DNA of 57,549 nt, from positions 1,765-59,313 of the forward strand of contig NZ_LMRV01000048.1 of assembly GCF_001428245.1 (NCBI RefSeq), read 5' to 3'. Of this stretch, positions 1-7,595 are shown in pieces; position 1 is the first letter of the stretch; every line of letters starts with the position of its first letter. A program made the position numbers and the translations under genes. The notes beneath the pieces were generated by a model that worked only from the letters and a program-made list of their open reading frames with translations, ran no database searches and was not told the origin of the DNA. This stretch comes from Paenibacillus sp. Soil522. GTDB lineage: Bacteria > Bacillota > Bacilli > Paenibacillales > Paenibacillaceae.

Positions 1-60
1 ATGGTGTTGGGTTATTAGACCTTTCGACAAACCCATCATACAGAGGCGCTCCTTTTTTGA
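1..60 (-). mobile_element. IS leader copy A, cut by window edge
   Basis: These bases match a second copy near 26480-26525. Shared blocks on the minus strand are AAAAAGGAGCGCCTC, then GTATGA, GGGTTT and AACCCAACA. In the complete copy this leader lies just upstream of a transposase-like start codon and folds so that its Shine-Dalgarno is paired. Here the start codon and any transposase would lie to the left of base 1. The outer end on the minus strand reads TGTCAAAAAAGG, which could be an IS end beginning with TG. The IS family cannot be named from this piece. Confidence 0.5.
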
Positions 61-106
61 CAAAGGCCAAATCTTAGGCCCTACAGGAATGTTTAGCTTA
101 ATCATA

Positions 107-494
107 TCATTGTGTAAGAGACTTCAAATCCTTTACAACCATTTCAACTCGTTCATCTTTAGGGGTATGGGAACCTTCGTAGTTATAAAATATCAAGACA
201 TTCGCGACCTGGTATCTTCCATGTGCTACCACATCCGCCGTTGCCGTATTATCCTCGAAATCCTTTATTCCTTTCTTAACGCCAGCACTGGATGATATAA
301 ATACTGATTAACTGTTCATCATTAATAAGAAAAGGTTCAGGTGTGACACCATTTAAAGTCATTAGAAATACACTATCTGGGTGTAATTCGGTCGGCTCTG
401 CTAAAGGCATCCCATGTTTTTTAAATAAGTCTTTAATTTGAGTTGATGTAATTGTTTTCTCCTTATTCATGCATCCTGTAATAATGAAGCACAT
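107..494 (-). pseudogene. Small lipoprotein gene, frameshifted
   Basis: The first frame (276-494) begins with a hydrophobic stretch ending in the lipobox-like ITGC and runs into a stop after ISIYIIQCWR. Shifting frame by one base near 290-300 gives a second, protein-like stretch that runs to a stop at 107-109 and contains VANVLIFYNYEG and DERVEMVVKDLKSL. Together they would make a lipoprotein of about 130 residues. The signal peptide is short and starts right after the terminator of the neighbouring dipeptidase, so the 5' end also seems lost. The function is not recognised. A sequencing error is possible, but several neighbouring genes are also broken. Confidence 0.6.
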
Positions 495-508
495 TGCTAA
501 CAGTGTTC

Positions 509-545
509 AAAAAAAATCGCGAAGCCGGCCGCTTCGCGATTTTTC
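509..545 (-). terminator. Terminator of the M20 dipeptidase gene
   Basis: A perfect 10-bp stem, ATCGCGAAGC with GCTTCGCGAT (516-525 / 531-540), is followed on the minus strand by a run of U. It lies just after the dipeptidase stop codon. Confidence 0.85.
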
Positions 546-549
546 ATAC

Positions 550-1905
550 CTATAACCGCTTCAGGAACGATACGATCGTCAGAAGCCCTTTGTCGAAATT
601 GCCCAGATGAAAATGTTCGTTCGGCGCATGCAGATTCTCGTCCGGAAGACCAAAGCCCATCATAACGACAGGAGCTGCCAGTTCGCGGGAGAAAGTTGCG
701 ACGATCGGAATCGATCCTCCGTCTTTCGTGAACAGAGCGCGCGTGCCGTAGACGTCTTCGTAAGCATCCGCAGCCAACTGCAGCATCCGGTCGGAAGGAT
801 CGATGTTGAAAGCGCGGGCCTTCTCGCCGTCTTTGATTTGCAGCTTCGCGCCGGGCTGAACATGCTTCTGCAAATGCCGTTTAATCTTGTCCAGAATGTC
901 CTGCGGGTCCTGGTCTCCAACTAGGCGGCAGGTGATCTTGACATGCGCCTCCTTCGGAATGACCGTCTTGGTGCCTTCGCCCTGAAAGCCGCCGTAAACA
1001 CCGTTCAGTTCAAGCGTCGGCCTCGCTCCGACGCGTTCCACAAAGGAGAAGCCTTCTTCGCCGTACAACGCGTCAAGACCGAGACTTGCCTTCAATTGAT
1101 CTTCATCCAGCATCTGCTTGGCGAACTCTTCTCTCATGAGCGGTGAAAGCTCCGGCACACCTTCATAGAATCCGTCGACGCTTACGCGGCCCCGATCATC
1201 GTGCAAAGTCGCAAGCAATGAGACGAGGGCATGAAGCGCGTTAGGAACGCCCCCGCCATATGTTCCAGAGTGCAAATCGGTATTCGCGGTGTTCATGGTG
1301 ACCTCAAGCGAACACAATCCCCGAAGTCCCGTACTGATGGCGGGCTTGCCCGGCTCGAGCAGCGATGTGTCCGAAATCAGGATGACGTCAGTGGCCAGCT
1401 TATCCCGATTCGTCGTCAAGAAAGGGGGGAGGCTCCGGCTGGAAACTTCTTCTTCGCCCTCGATGCACAGCTTGATATTGACCGGAAGCCGCTCTTCCTG
1501 CTTCAATATGGCTTCTATCGCTTTGATATAGAGAAACACCTGGCCTTTATCGTCCGTCGCGCCCCGCGCGTACAGTTTGCCGTCCCGGATGTCCGGCTCG
1601 AAGGGAGGCGTCGTCCACAAATGCAGCGGATCGACTGGCTGCACGTCGTAATGGCCGTAAACCAGCACGGTGGGTTTACCGGGAGCATGAAGATGATCGG
1701 CATACACGATCGGATGGCCTTCGGTTTGATGCACTTCCACGTTCTCGAGGCCCGCGCGGGTGAGCGCGTCCGCAAGCCATTCGGCCGCTTTGTTCATATC
1801 CGCTTTATGCGCGGACAGGGCAGATATGCTCGGGATGGACAACCATTGCTTAAGCTCGTCCAACTGCTGTTCCTTTAAGTATTGAAAATAGGTTTCATAA
1901 CTCAT
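550..1905 (-). CDS. M20-family dipeptidase/metallopeptidase
   Basis: A 451-residue cytosolic peptidase of the M20 family, which uses two zinc or manganese ions to cleave dipeptides or remove N-acyl groups. The metal motifs are intact: GHYDVQP (H85, D87), RGATDDKG (bridging D near 118) and EGEEEVSS (general base and ligand, 149-153). The dimerisation-domain motif DLHSG and a C-terminal metal histidine in NLHAPNEH are also present. The length fits the carnosinase-like dipeptidase branch. The ATG is preceded by GGGAGGA about 11 bases upstream. There is no signal peptide. It stands alone between decayed genes and has its own terminator. The exact substrate cannot be told; other M20 members are deacylases. 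Confidence 0.9.
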   Translation of the reverse strand: MSYETYFQYLKEQQLDELKQWLSIPSISALSAHKADMNKAAEWLADALTRAGLENVEVHQTEGHPIVYADHLHAPGKPTVLVYGHYDVQPVDPLHLWTTPPFEPDIRDGKLYARGATDDKGQVFLYIKAIEAILKQEERLPVNIKLCIEGEEEVSSRSLPPFLTTNRDKLATDVILISDTSLLEPGKPAISTGLRGLCSLEVTMNTANTDLHSGTYGGGVPNALHALVSLLATLHDDRGRVSVDGFYEGVPELSPLMREEFAKQMLDEDQLKASLGLDALYGEEGFSFVERVGARPTLELNGVYGGFQGEGTKTVIPKEAHVKITCRLVGDQDPQDILDKIKRHLQKHVQPGAKLQIKDGEKARAFNIDPSDRMLQLAADAYEDVYGTRALFTKDGGSIPIVATFSRELAAPVVMMGFGLPDENLHAPNEHFHLGNFDKGLLTIVSFLKRL

Positions 1906-1940
1906 CGTGATTTCATCCTCCCTTTCAATTTATATCCATA

Positions 1941-2180
1941 TCATATACCTCCGCCAAGCAAAGATGCCAGAGACTCGGCGTAAATTGTTGGCGTAAACGG
2001 AATAACGGTATATTCCGCGAGTTTTTCTTTATGGAAAGGATCTTCCTTAATAATTTCCTCAATCTCCGTCTTGGATTCTGCGCGCGCGATAATAACTCCG
2101 CACGTTCTTGGCTTCAGTAGGCCGGATGCGATAAATCGGGAAGCCCCATAGTATGTGCGCTTCAAACGAAGCCGGTGATC
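1941..2180 (-). pseudogene. YCII-family protein, 5' truncated
   Basis: The readable part carries the YCII-domain signature FIASGLLKPRTCGVIIARAE followed by EDPFHKEKLAEYTVIPF, as in small ferredoxin-like YciI proteins. In frame upstream, DHRLRLKRTYYGASR still resembles the family, but no ATG and no ribosome site precede it and the usual N-terminal beta strand is missing. Only a TTG at 2165 could start a 74-residue product. It is most likely the decayed 3' two-thirds of a gene of about 95 codons. Confidence 0.6.
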
Positions 2181-2269
2181 ACAAAAATTCGAGTACAGTA
2201 CCGCTATTGGGATGTGGCTGATACGTGTTCTCGGCGTCTATGGTTTATGTATTTACTTGCAACTGGAGA

Positions 2270-3298
2270 TTACCTGCCATCGATTTGTTGAACAATTTCA
2301 TTTTCAATAGCAGCCATAATATCGAACGCACCTGTCGACTTATTTGAACACACAGCAACTTTTATCGACTCTCCAGGATAGAAAGCGGAGTGGAAGTTAA
2401 CTCCTGGGTCATATCCCATTACATGATATTTTAAAATGGTATCATTTTTCATTTTCTTAATCCATACACCATAGCCATAGAAGTCATCGTCCTCTTTCTG
2501 AACGTGTGGTGTGAGTAATTGCAGTGTATAAACTTCACTTAGAAGGAGATTATTTATTAGTGCTTCCCACAGTTTAACCATGTCATTTACCGTTACAAAT
2601 GCTCCACCATCTGAACCTCCTTTTACAGGCAATGAATAAATGTTTGTTCTCCAGTTTCCATCGTGATTATCAATATAGCCTTGTGCTGTATTTGGAGGGA
2701 GGGCATCTAATTCAAAATATCCTGAATCCTCCATGCCAGCTCTTTTGAAGATATTTTTTTGAATGTACTCGTCAAAGTTAAGCTGACTTGCTTGTTCAAC
2801 GATTAAACCAAGCAAAATGTACCCTGCATTATTATAATGAAACCTTTCCCCTACTTTAAACCTCATGGCCTGATACTGAAATAGTGGTAAGAAATCTTTC
2901 AAACTTCTTATTCGATACATTGGGTTTTCTACCCACAATTCTTCAAAGTCATCCATTACTTCCTCATCAAAGTAGTCGGGTATTCCAGATGTATGCGTTA
3001 GTAGATGATGGATAGTTATTTCATCCTCAAAATTCGGAAAGTTAAAATCAAGACATTCTTTTAACTTGGAATCAAAGGAAAGCTTTCTCTCCTCCACAAG
3101 CTGACAAATTGCAATTGCAGTAAAAAGCTTACAACCCGAGGCTATTCCGTACCGAGTGAATGTATTATTCTTTAATTGTTCCGATCGATTGGCAAAGCCA
3201 AAGCTTAATTCTGTTAAAATTCCCTTGTCCTTTTTAACAAGTATCGTTCCTGAGAAATCTTTATTGTCAGCAATACATTTTGCCACATCCATGTTCAT
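2270..3298 (-). CDS. Serine hydrolase, beta-lactamase/class C fold
   Basis: A 342-residue protein of the beta-lactamase (penicillin-binding-protein-like) superfamily. The catalytic S-x-x-K is SGCK (S54-K57), the second motif is YNNAGY (Y-x-N) and HLLTHTSGIPDY is a typical internal block. No signal peptide is visible, so it is probably a cytosolic esterase or peptidase rather than a resistance enzyme. A longer reading begins at 3352, but the ATG at 3298 has GGAGG five bases upstream and starts at the normal family N-terminus, so it is preferred. It is monocistronic. The upstream 130 bases contain only a GCTGCCG/CGGCAGC hairpin at 3423-3444. The substrate is unknown. Confidence 0.85.
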   Translation of the reverse strand: MNMDVAKCIADNKDFSGTILVKKDKGILTELSFGFANRSEQLKNNTFTRYGIASGCKLFTAIAICQLVEERKLSFDSKLKECLDFNFPNFEDEITIHHLLTHTSGIPDYFDEEVMDDFEELWVENPMYRIRSLKDFLPLFQYQAMRFKVGERFHYNNAGYILLGLIVEQASQLNFDEYIQKNIFKRAGMEDSGYFELDALPPNTAQGYIDNHDGNWRTNIYSLPVKGGSDGGAFVTVNDMVKLWEALINNLLLSEVYTLQLLTPHVQKEDDDFYGYGVWIKKMKNDTILKYHVMGYDPGVNFHSAFYPGESIKVAVCSNKSTGAFDIMAAIENEIVQQIDGR

Positions 3299-3480
3299 TA
3301 TTACCTCCATTTTGATGTACCACCAAAAAAAATAATTCTCCACGAAGCACAAAACTAACTGTCATTATAATGGTATGCTTCAAATATAAAAGCATCAAGA
3401 TACAGTTTGTTTTTACTCAACGAAGCTGCCGTTTTTACCGGCAGCCTCGTCCTGATGTTTATTGAGCTATAGTTACCCGT

Positions 3481-3975
3481 TTAGTTGAAAAGACAATATA
3501 AGATGATAGCTTGTTGTACATAAACTAAATTCTTTTTGAATTCATGACCAACAAAATAATCTGAGGATATTACATCTTCGCTTACTTCTTCATTTCGGAA
3601 AAAGGGAGGGCATGGATTCAATATTGAATGCTTTTTAGTTAATTTCATTCTTTCTAAGGTAATTTGATATTTATTTATGTACTCCTCTGTTCGAAATTGA
3701 TTCGGTAATGAATCTGTCAAAATTACATCACTTTTCTTCAATACAATTTCAAGTTCTGTATGAAATTTATAGTTATGTGAATGCTCGGCAAGTTCATTAC
3801 CAGCTAAACAGACATGATTAAATTCTAGATTCATTATATTAGCAATATTTGTCCATGACCGAGAGATATTACCCGCAGGACCAACGAATGTATAAACAAG
3901 TTCCTTATATTTCTCTTTTTTCTCACTAATTGAGTATAAATCCGCCAAAATCTCGCATGGATGATTATCGGAAAT
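3481..3975 (-). pseudogene. Ornithine/aspartate carbamoyltransferase C-terminal remnant
   Basis: The reading frame carries the carbamoyltransferase motif NHPCEILADLYSI, then YTFVGPAGNISRSW (the start of the second, amino-acid-binding domain) and NPCPPFFRNEEVSEDVI near the end. About 160 residues of a roughly 300-residue enzyme remain. The carbamoyl-phosphate domain with its S-x-R-T motif is absent. The frame upstream of about 3975 (VQKWGARK) belongs to a sugar-symporter remnant, so a deletion has joined two unrelated genes. No function is expected. Confidence 0.7.
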
Positions 3976-4490
3976 TTTGCGCGCTCCCCATTTCTGAACC
4001 AATCTCCCCCATACGTAAACGCAAGGAATACAGCGATAAATATCGCGCCAAGCAAAATCGTATTGCTGTCCTCCGCGGCCGCAAGTACATATTTGGTGTA
4101 GAAGGGTATAGCAGCCGGCAGCATTGCGAAGGTAAATTGCACAAAGAAACTGCCGATGACGTATAGTACGAACGCCTTGTTCGAGAACGTAAATTTTAAG
4201 GACTTCAGAAAACCGGTTTCATCGGCGCGAAGCGACGTTTTTCTCCTTGCTGGACGACACCATGATGATGAAGAAAAGCAGCGCTATGCCCGCAAAAATA
4301 GCTCCCATCGGTCCCCAGCCCAGCGTTCCGTAAACGAGAGGAGGCAGCGCCACGCCAATAATCATCCCGACGATGCCGAACATTTGCCGCCATGAGGACA
4401 CGGCCGCACGCTCCTTCATCGTCGTGAACATTTCCGGAAACGCCAGCGGTACCATTCCAAACAGCATGTAAGGTATGCGCCTGCCTAAAC
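3976..4490 (-). pseudogene. GPH-type sugar/cation symporter (MFS) remnant
   Basis: Three frames must be joined to read this membrane carrier. The first (4219-4467) has MKERAAVSSWRQMFGIVGM. The second has DETGFLKSLKFTFSNKAFV and FTFAMLPAAIPFYTKYVL. The third has VWGRLVQKWGARK, a typical cytoplasmic loop after a membrane helix. These blocks resemble the glycoside-pentoside-hexuronide symporters. Frame changes lie near 4222 and 4012; the 5' third is missing beyond about 4490 and the 3' end is replaced by a carbamoyltransferase remnant. It is dead. Confidence 0.65.
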
Positions 4491-4548
4491 GGGAGCTCGT
4501 GCGGTCGGAGATATGTAGAACTAGACTATCCGGCTTACGCCTCTTATC

Positions 4549-5112
4549 CTAATTCTTCTGCTTCACCATTCGAATATAGCGGTTGCCGCTGACTTGAATC
4601 GAGCCATCTTCGATATAATTCAGCTTTTTATAAAGCGCATATGCTCTCGTATTGCCTGGCTCCACAATCAGCGACAGCCTGCTGTAGCCTTCCTCCATGC
4701 CCTTCTGCTCAAAAGCGCCGATCAGCGCCTTTGCGATGCCTTGCCCCTGATAACGCTCTGCGACCGCGATCGAATCCAAATAATATTCGCCTTCTTTAGC
4801 CTCAACGGCAATAATCTCACCAGCGCGGGCACCCGAATCCCGTCCCGGCCGCGTCACAAAAGGGACATCGAGCGCTGCCGCCCCGTCTCCTGCATAGCTG
4901 AGCAGCATGCCTGCAACGCCATCTTCCCCTCTATCGACGAGCACATGCTTATAGCTAATCCGATTGTCCTCGCGAATATAAAAGCCGGCTAAAATGCGCT
5001 CTGCTTCACCCTCATCCTCGCATCCCGCTAAGGAGTAAGCGATGCGGCCAATCGCCGCAAGCAGCAGCGGCAGCACCTCATGTACATCTTCTTTTCTGGC
5101 AGGTCCAATCAT
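4549..5112 (-). CDS. GNAT-family N-acetyltransferase
   Basis: A cytosolic acyl-CoA-dependent acetyltransferase of about 187 residues. The acetyl-CoA-binding motif A is clear in the last third (RYQGQGIAKALI), preceded by the beta-4 strand YYLDSIAVA and followed by EPGNTRAYALYKKLNY, the usual motif B. The N-terminal half is longer than in minimal GNATs. An ATG at 5127 is possible, but the ATG at 5112 has GAGGG at good spacing and fits the family start (MIGPARKED). It is divergent from the helicase gene, with 69 bases between them. The substrate cannot be predicted. Confidence 0.85.
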   Translation of the reverse strand: MIGPARKEDVHEVLPLLLAAIGRIAYSLAGCEDEGEAERILAGFYIREDNRISYKHVLVDRGEDGVAGMLLSYAGDGAAALDVPFVTRPGRDSGARAGEIIAVEAKEGEYYLDSIAVAERYQGQGIAKALIGAFEQKGMEEGYSRLSLIVEPGNTRAYALYKKLNYIEDGSIQVSGNRYIRMVKQKN

Positions 5113-5181
5113 GACGGCATCCCTCATTCTTTTTAAGTTCTGTTATAATAAATAAATATTATTTCTGAAGGTGATGAAGCA

Positions 5182-7416
5182 GTGAGCAATGACTATTATA
5201 CATTCCCCATAGGCATCCGAAACAGCGAGGTTCCCTTTGCTCCCCGTGCAGAAGCCGAGACAAGCCGTCAGCTTGTCGGTGCCGGGGAGACGGACGCCCG
5301 TTTTTTCCGCGCTTTGGAGCAGTACGGCATTTCACTTAATAGACCGCAAATTGCTGCGGTTCGCCATAATATAGGGCCTGCGCTTACACTTGCGGGAGCC
5401 GGCTCGGGCAAGACGTCTGTGCTCGTGTGCCGGACCGCTTATCTGCTTGCTGTACAGGATGTGCAGCCCCAGCATATTTTATTGATGACCTTTTCCAAGA
5501 AAGCTGCCGATGAAATGCGAAGCCGCATTCGCTTACTTCCCGTCCTTAGCCCGCAGGCGGCGAGCGGCGTAGAGGCGCGCACCTTTCACTCCTTCTGCCT
5601 CCAGCTGCTCCGGGGACGCGGCTACCGCCAAGGCATACTGGGCGAAACCGGACAGAAGCATATATTTTTCAAGCGGCTCATGCGCGAGCTTCTGCTGCAA
5701 AACGACTACGAGCCCGAAACATTGCTTTCCCAGCTTTCCGCTATAAAGCTGCGGATGATCAACGTAAGCGACCTTCCCGTATCAACGACGGAGGAAAGAG
5801 AGCTAAAGCTGCTTTTCACACGCTACGAGCAGTGGAAGAAGGACATGGATAAGCTCGATTACGATGATCTTCTGCTCGAAGCCTACAAGCTTCTGAAGGA
5901 TGACGAGGCGCTGCTTGCTGGGCTGCAAAGACGCTTTCAGTACATCATGATCGACGAGTTCCAGGATACGAATCAAGTGCAATACGTGCTCGTGCAAATG
6001 CTAGCAGACAAGCACCGCAACCTTATGGTCGTAGGCGATGACGATCAGACGATCTATTCCTTTAACGGGGCGAAGAACGATTATATATTGAATTTCGAGC
6101 ATCAATACCCCGGTGCAGCAACTTATATACTCGATATCAATTACCGGTCGACCAGTACGATTGTCGGTCTTGGCAATGCAATTATTCAATATAATAAGCT
6201 GCGCAAGGAGAAAACGCTGCTGGCCGTTAAGCCGAAAGGTGTGAGCCCTTCCTACGCGCGGCTCAAAACGACGCAGGACGAGGCAAAGCTCATTGCGGAT
6301 ACCATTTCCCTGCAAACCGGGCAAGGCAAACGCTCCTTTGGAGATTTTGCCGTATTGTTCCGTACTGCGAGCAGCGGCAGGGCACTTGTCGAGGTGCTTC
6401 TGACCAGAGAGCTTCCGTTCATCGACTTCGGCGACGGCCAGCTCTTTTATGACCAATGGGCCATTAAGCCTTTGCTTGCTCATTTGCGGCTTACGCATAA
6501 TCGCCGGAATTTCGATGCGATGGAAATCCTGCTTCCCTCGCTTTATGTCAATCGCGAGCAGGCTATGGCTTTCATATGGAACCAGGACAAACAGCGCGCG
6601 AAGAAATGGCCGCTCATTCACCTTCTGGAATTCCCTCAGCTGAAGGAATTCCAGAAGGACAAAATCAAGGAGCGCATCAAGCTTATTAAATCGTTGACCG
6701 ATATGAAGCCTGCCGCCGCTATTATACAGCTTCGCCAAGCCTTTTATGACCAATTTCTCGAAACGAGCAAGCGTCATGAAATGACGGAGCATAAAGAAGG
6801 GCTAAAGGAAGTGCTCGATGAGTTCGAGGCTGCCGCCGGCAGCTATGACTCTATTGAAGCTTTCCTTGCCTATATAGATGATATCACGGACAAGCACGCT
6901 GCCGTGCAGCAGCTCCAGAAGAATGAGCATAACCGCAGCGCCATATCGCTGATGTCGATCCACAAATCCAAGGGGCTCGAGTTTCCGGTCGTATTCGTTA
7001 TTGGCGCCTCGGAGGGCATTCTTCCGCATAGCTCTGCGCTCGCTGCCGATAAACACAGCGATCGAAGCTCCATCCAGACAGGCGATGACGCACTTGCAGA
7101 AGCGCTGGAGGAAGAAAGGCGTCTCGCATACGTTGCCGTTACAAGAGCTCAAGAGGAATTGTACATTAGCTCTCCCGCCCTGTACCGGGGAAAACCCGCT
7201 GAATTATCGCGGTTCATCCGCTCTGCCTTCAAGAACGGACAGGAGGAGGACGGCGATGCCGCTTCGGCCCTTGCATGGCTTTGCACAAGCGATTCCTGCC
7301 AAGTGTGGCAGCGGATTATAACTTACGAGGATTCGCAAGCGGAAGCCCGGACATGCCCCTTGTGTCAGTCCCCAATGGAGCAAGGAACAAAGGTATTGCC
7401 GAAGAAAAAGAAGTGA
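5182..7416 (+). CDS. UvrD/Rep-type (SF1A) ATP-dependent DNA helicase
   Basis: A 744-residue 3'-5' DNA helicase of superfamily 1A. Walker A is AGAGSGKT (K77) and Walker B is DEFQD near 258-262. Later motifs GDDDQTIYSFNGA (III), INYRST (IV), SIHKSKGLEFPVVF (V) and YVAVTRAQEELYI (VI) are all intact. The N-terminal 50 residues before the Q motif are longer than in PcrA. The C-terminus carries four cysteines in two pairs (CTSDSC and CPLC), a likely small zinc ribbon, then a lysine tail. It resembles the PcrA-like B. subtilis YjcD branch more than PcrA itself. It starts at GTG with AAGGTGAT upstream. Role: probably DNA repair or conflict resolution. Confidence 0.9.
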   Translation: MSNDYYTFPIGIRNSEVPFAPRAEAETSRQLVGAGETDARFFRALEQYGISLNRPQIAAVRHNIGPALTLAGAGSGKTSVLVCRTAYLLAVQDVQPQHILLMTFSKKAADEMRSRIRLLPVLSPQAASGVEARTFHSFCLQLLRGRGYRQGILGETGQKHIFFKRLMRELLLQNDYEPETLLSQLSAIKLRMINVSDLPVSTTEERELKLLFTRYEQWKKDMDKLDYDDLLLEAYKLLKDDEALLAGLQRRFQYIMIDEFQDTNQVQYVLVQMLADKHRNLMVVGDDDQTIYSFNGAKNDYILNFEHQYPGAATYILDINYRSTSTIVGLGNAIIQYNKLRKEKTLLAVKPKGVSPSYARLKTTQDEAKLIADTISLQTGQGKRSFGDFAVLFRTASSGRALVEVLLTRELPFIDFGDGQLFYDQWAIKPLLAHLRLTHNRRNFDAMEILLPSLYVNREQAMAFIWNQDKQRAKKWPLIHLLEFPQLKEFQKDKIKERIKLIKSLTDMKPAAAIIQLRQAFYDQFLETSKRHEMTEHKEGLKEVLDEFEAAAGSYDSIEAFLAYIDDITDKHAAVQQLQKNEHNRSAISLMSIHKSKGLEFPVVFVIGASEGILPHSSALAADKHSDRSSIQTGDDALAEALEEERRLAYVAVTRAQEELYISSPALYRGKPAELSRFIRSAFKNGQEEDGDAASALAWLCTSDSCQVWQRIITYEDSQAEARTCPLCQSPMEQGTKVLPKKKK

Positions 7417-7531
7417 GGCGAAGAAGCTGCGTACTTCCTAGCGCCCAAGGAGACGCATGAGCAATTGAAGCTGGCGCTTAAGCGTCGTCGATGTATACGA
7501 TTTGCACTCATTCATACTGGAGCTGTAAATT

Positions 7532-7595
7532 AAAAAAAGCGGCAGCCTGAAACATGAACATCATGTTTTGGACTGCCGCTGCCTTTATTTTTGTT
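7532..7595 (-). terminator. Bidirectional terminator between helicase and trpE(G)
   Basis: The stem AGCGGCAG / CTGCCGCT (7538-7545 / 7573-7580) extends inward with AAACATG pairing CATGTTT. Seven U follow on the minus strand and a weaker U tract on the plus strand, so it can end both converging genes. Confidence 0.85.

Noticed and set aside
1231..1878. 215-codon plus-strand frame opposite the dipeptidase
   Set aside because: It mirrors the dipeptidase codons; the real gene has complete metal motifs.
3423..3444. GCTGCCG/CGGCAGC hairpin as terminator of the carbamoyltransferase remnant
   Set aside because: The stem is good, but neither strand has a U run after it, so it is only noted as a hairpin.
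6001..6792. Long antisense frame (263 codons) inside the helicase gene
   Set aside because: It is the shadow of a strong helicase gene with intact motifs; no ribosome site and no protein-like motifs.
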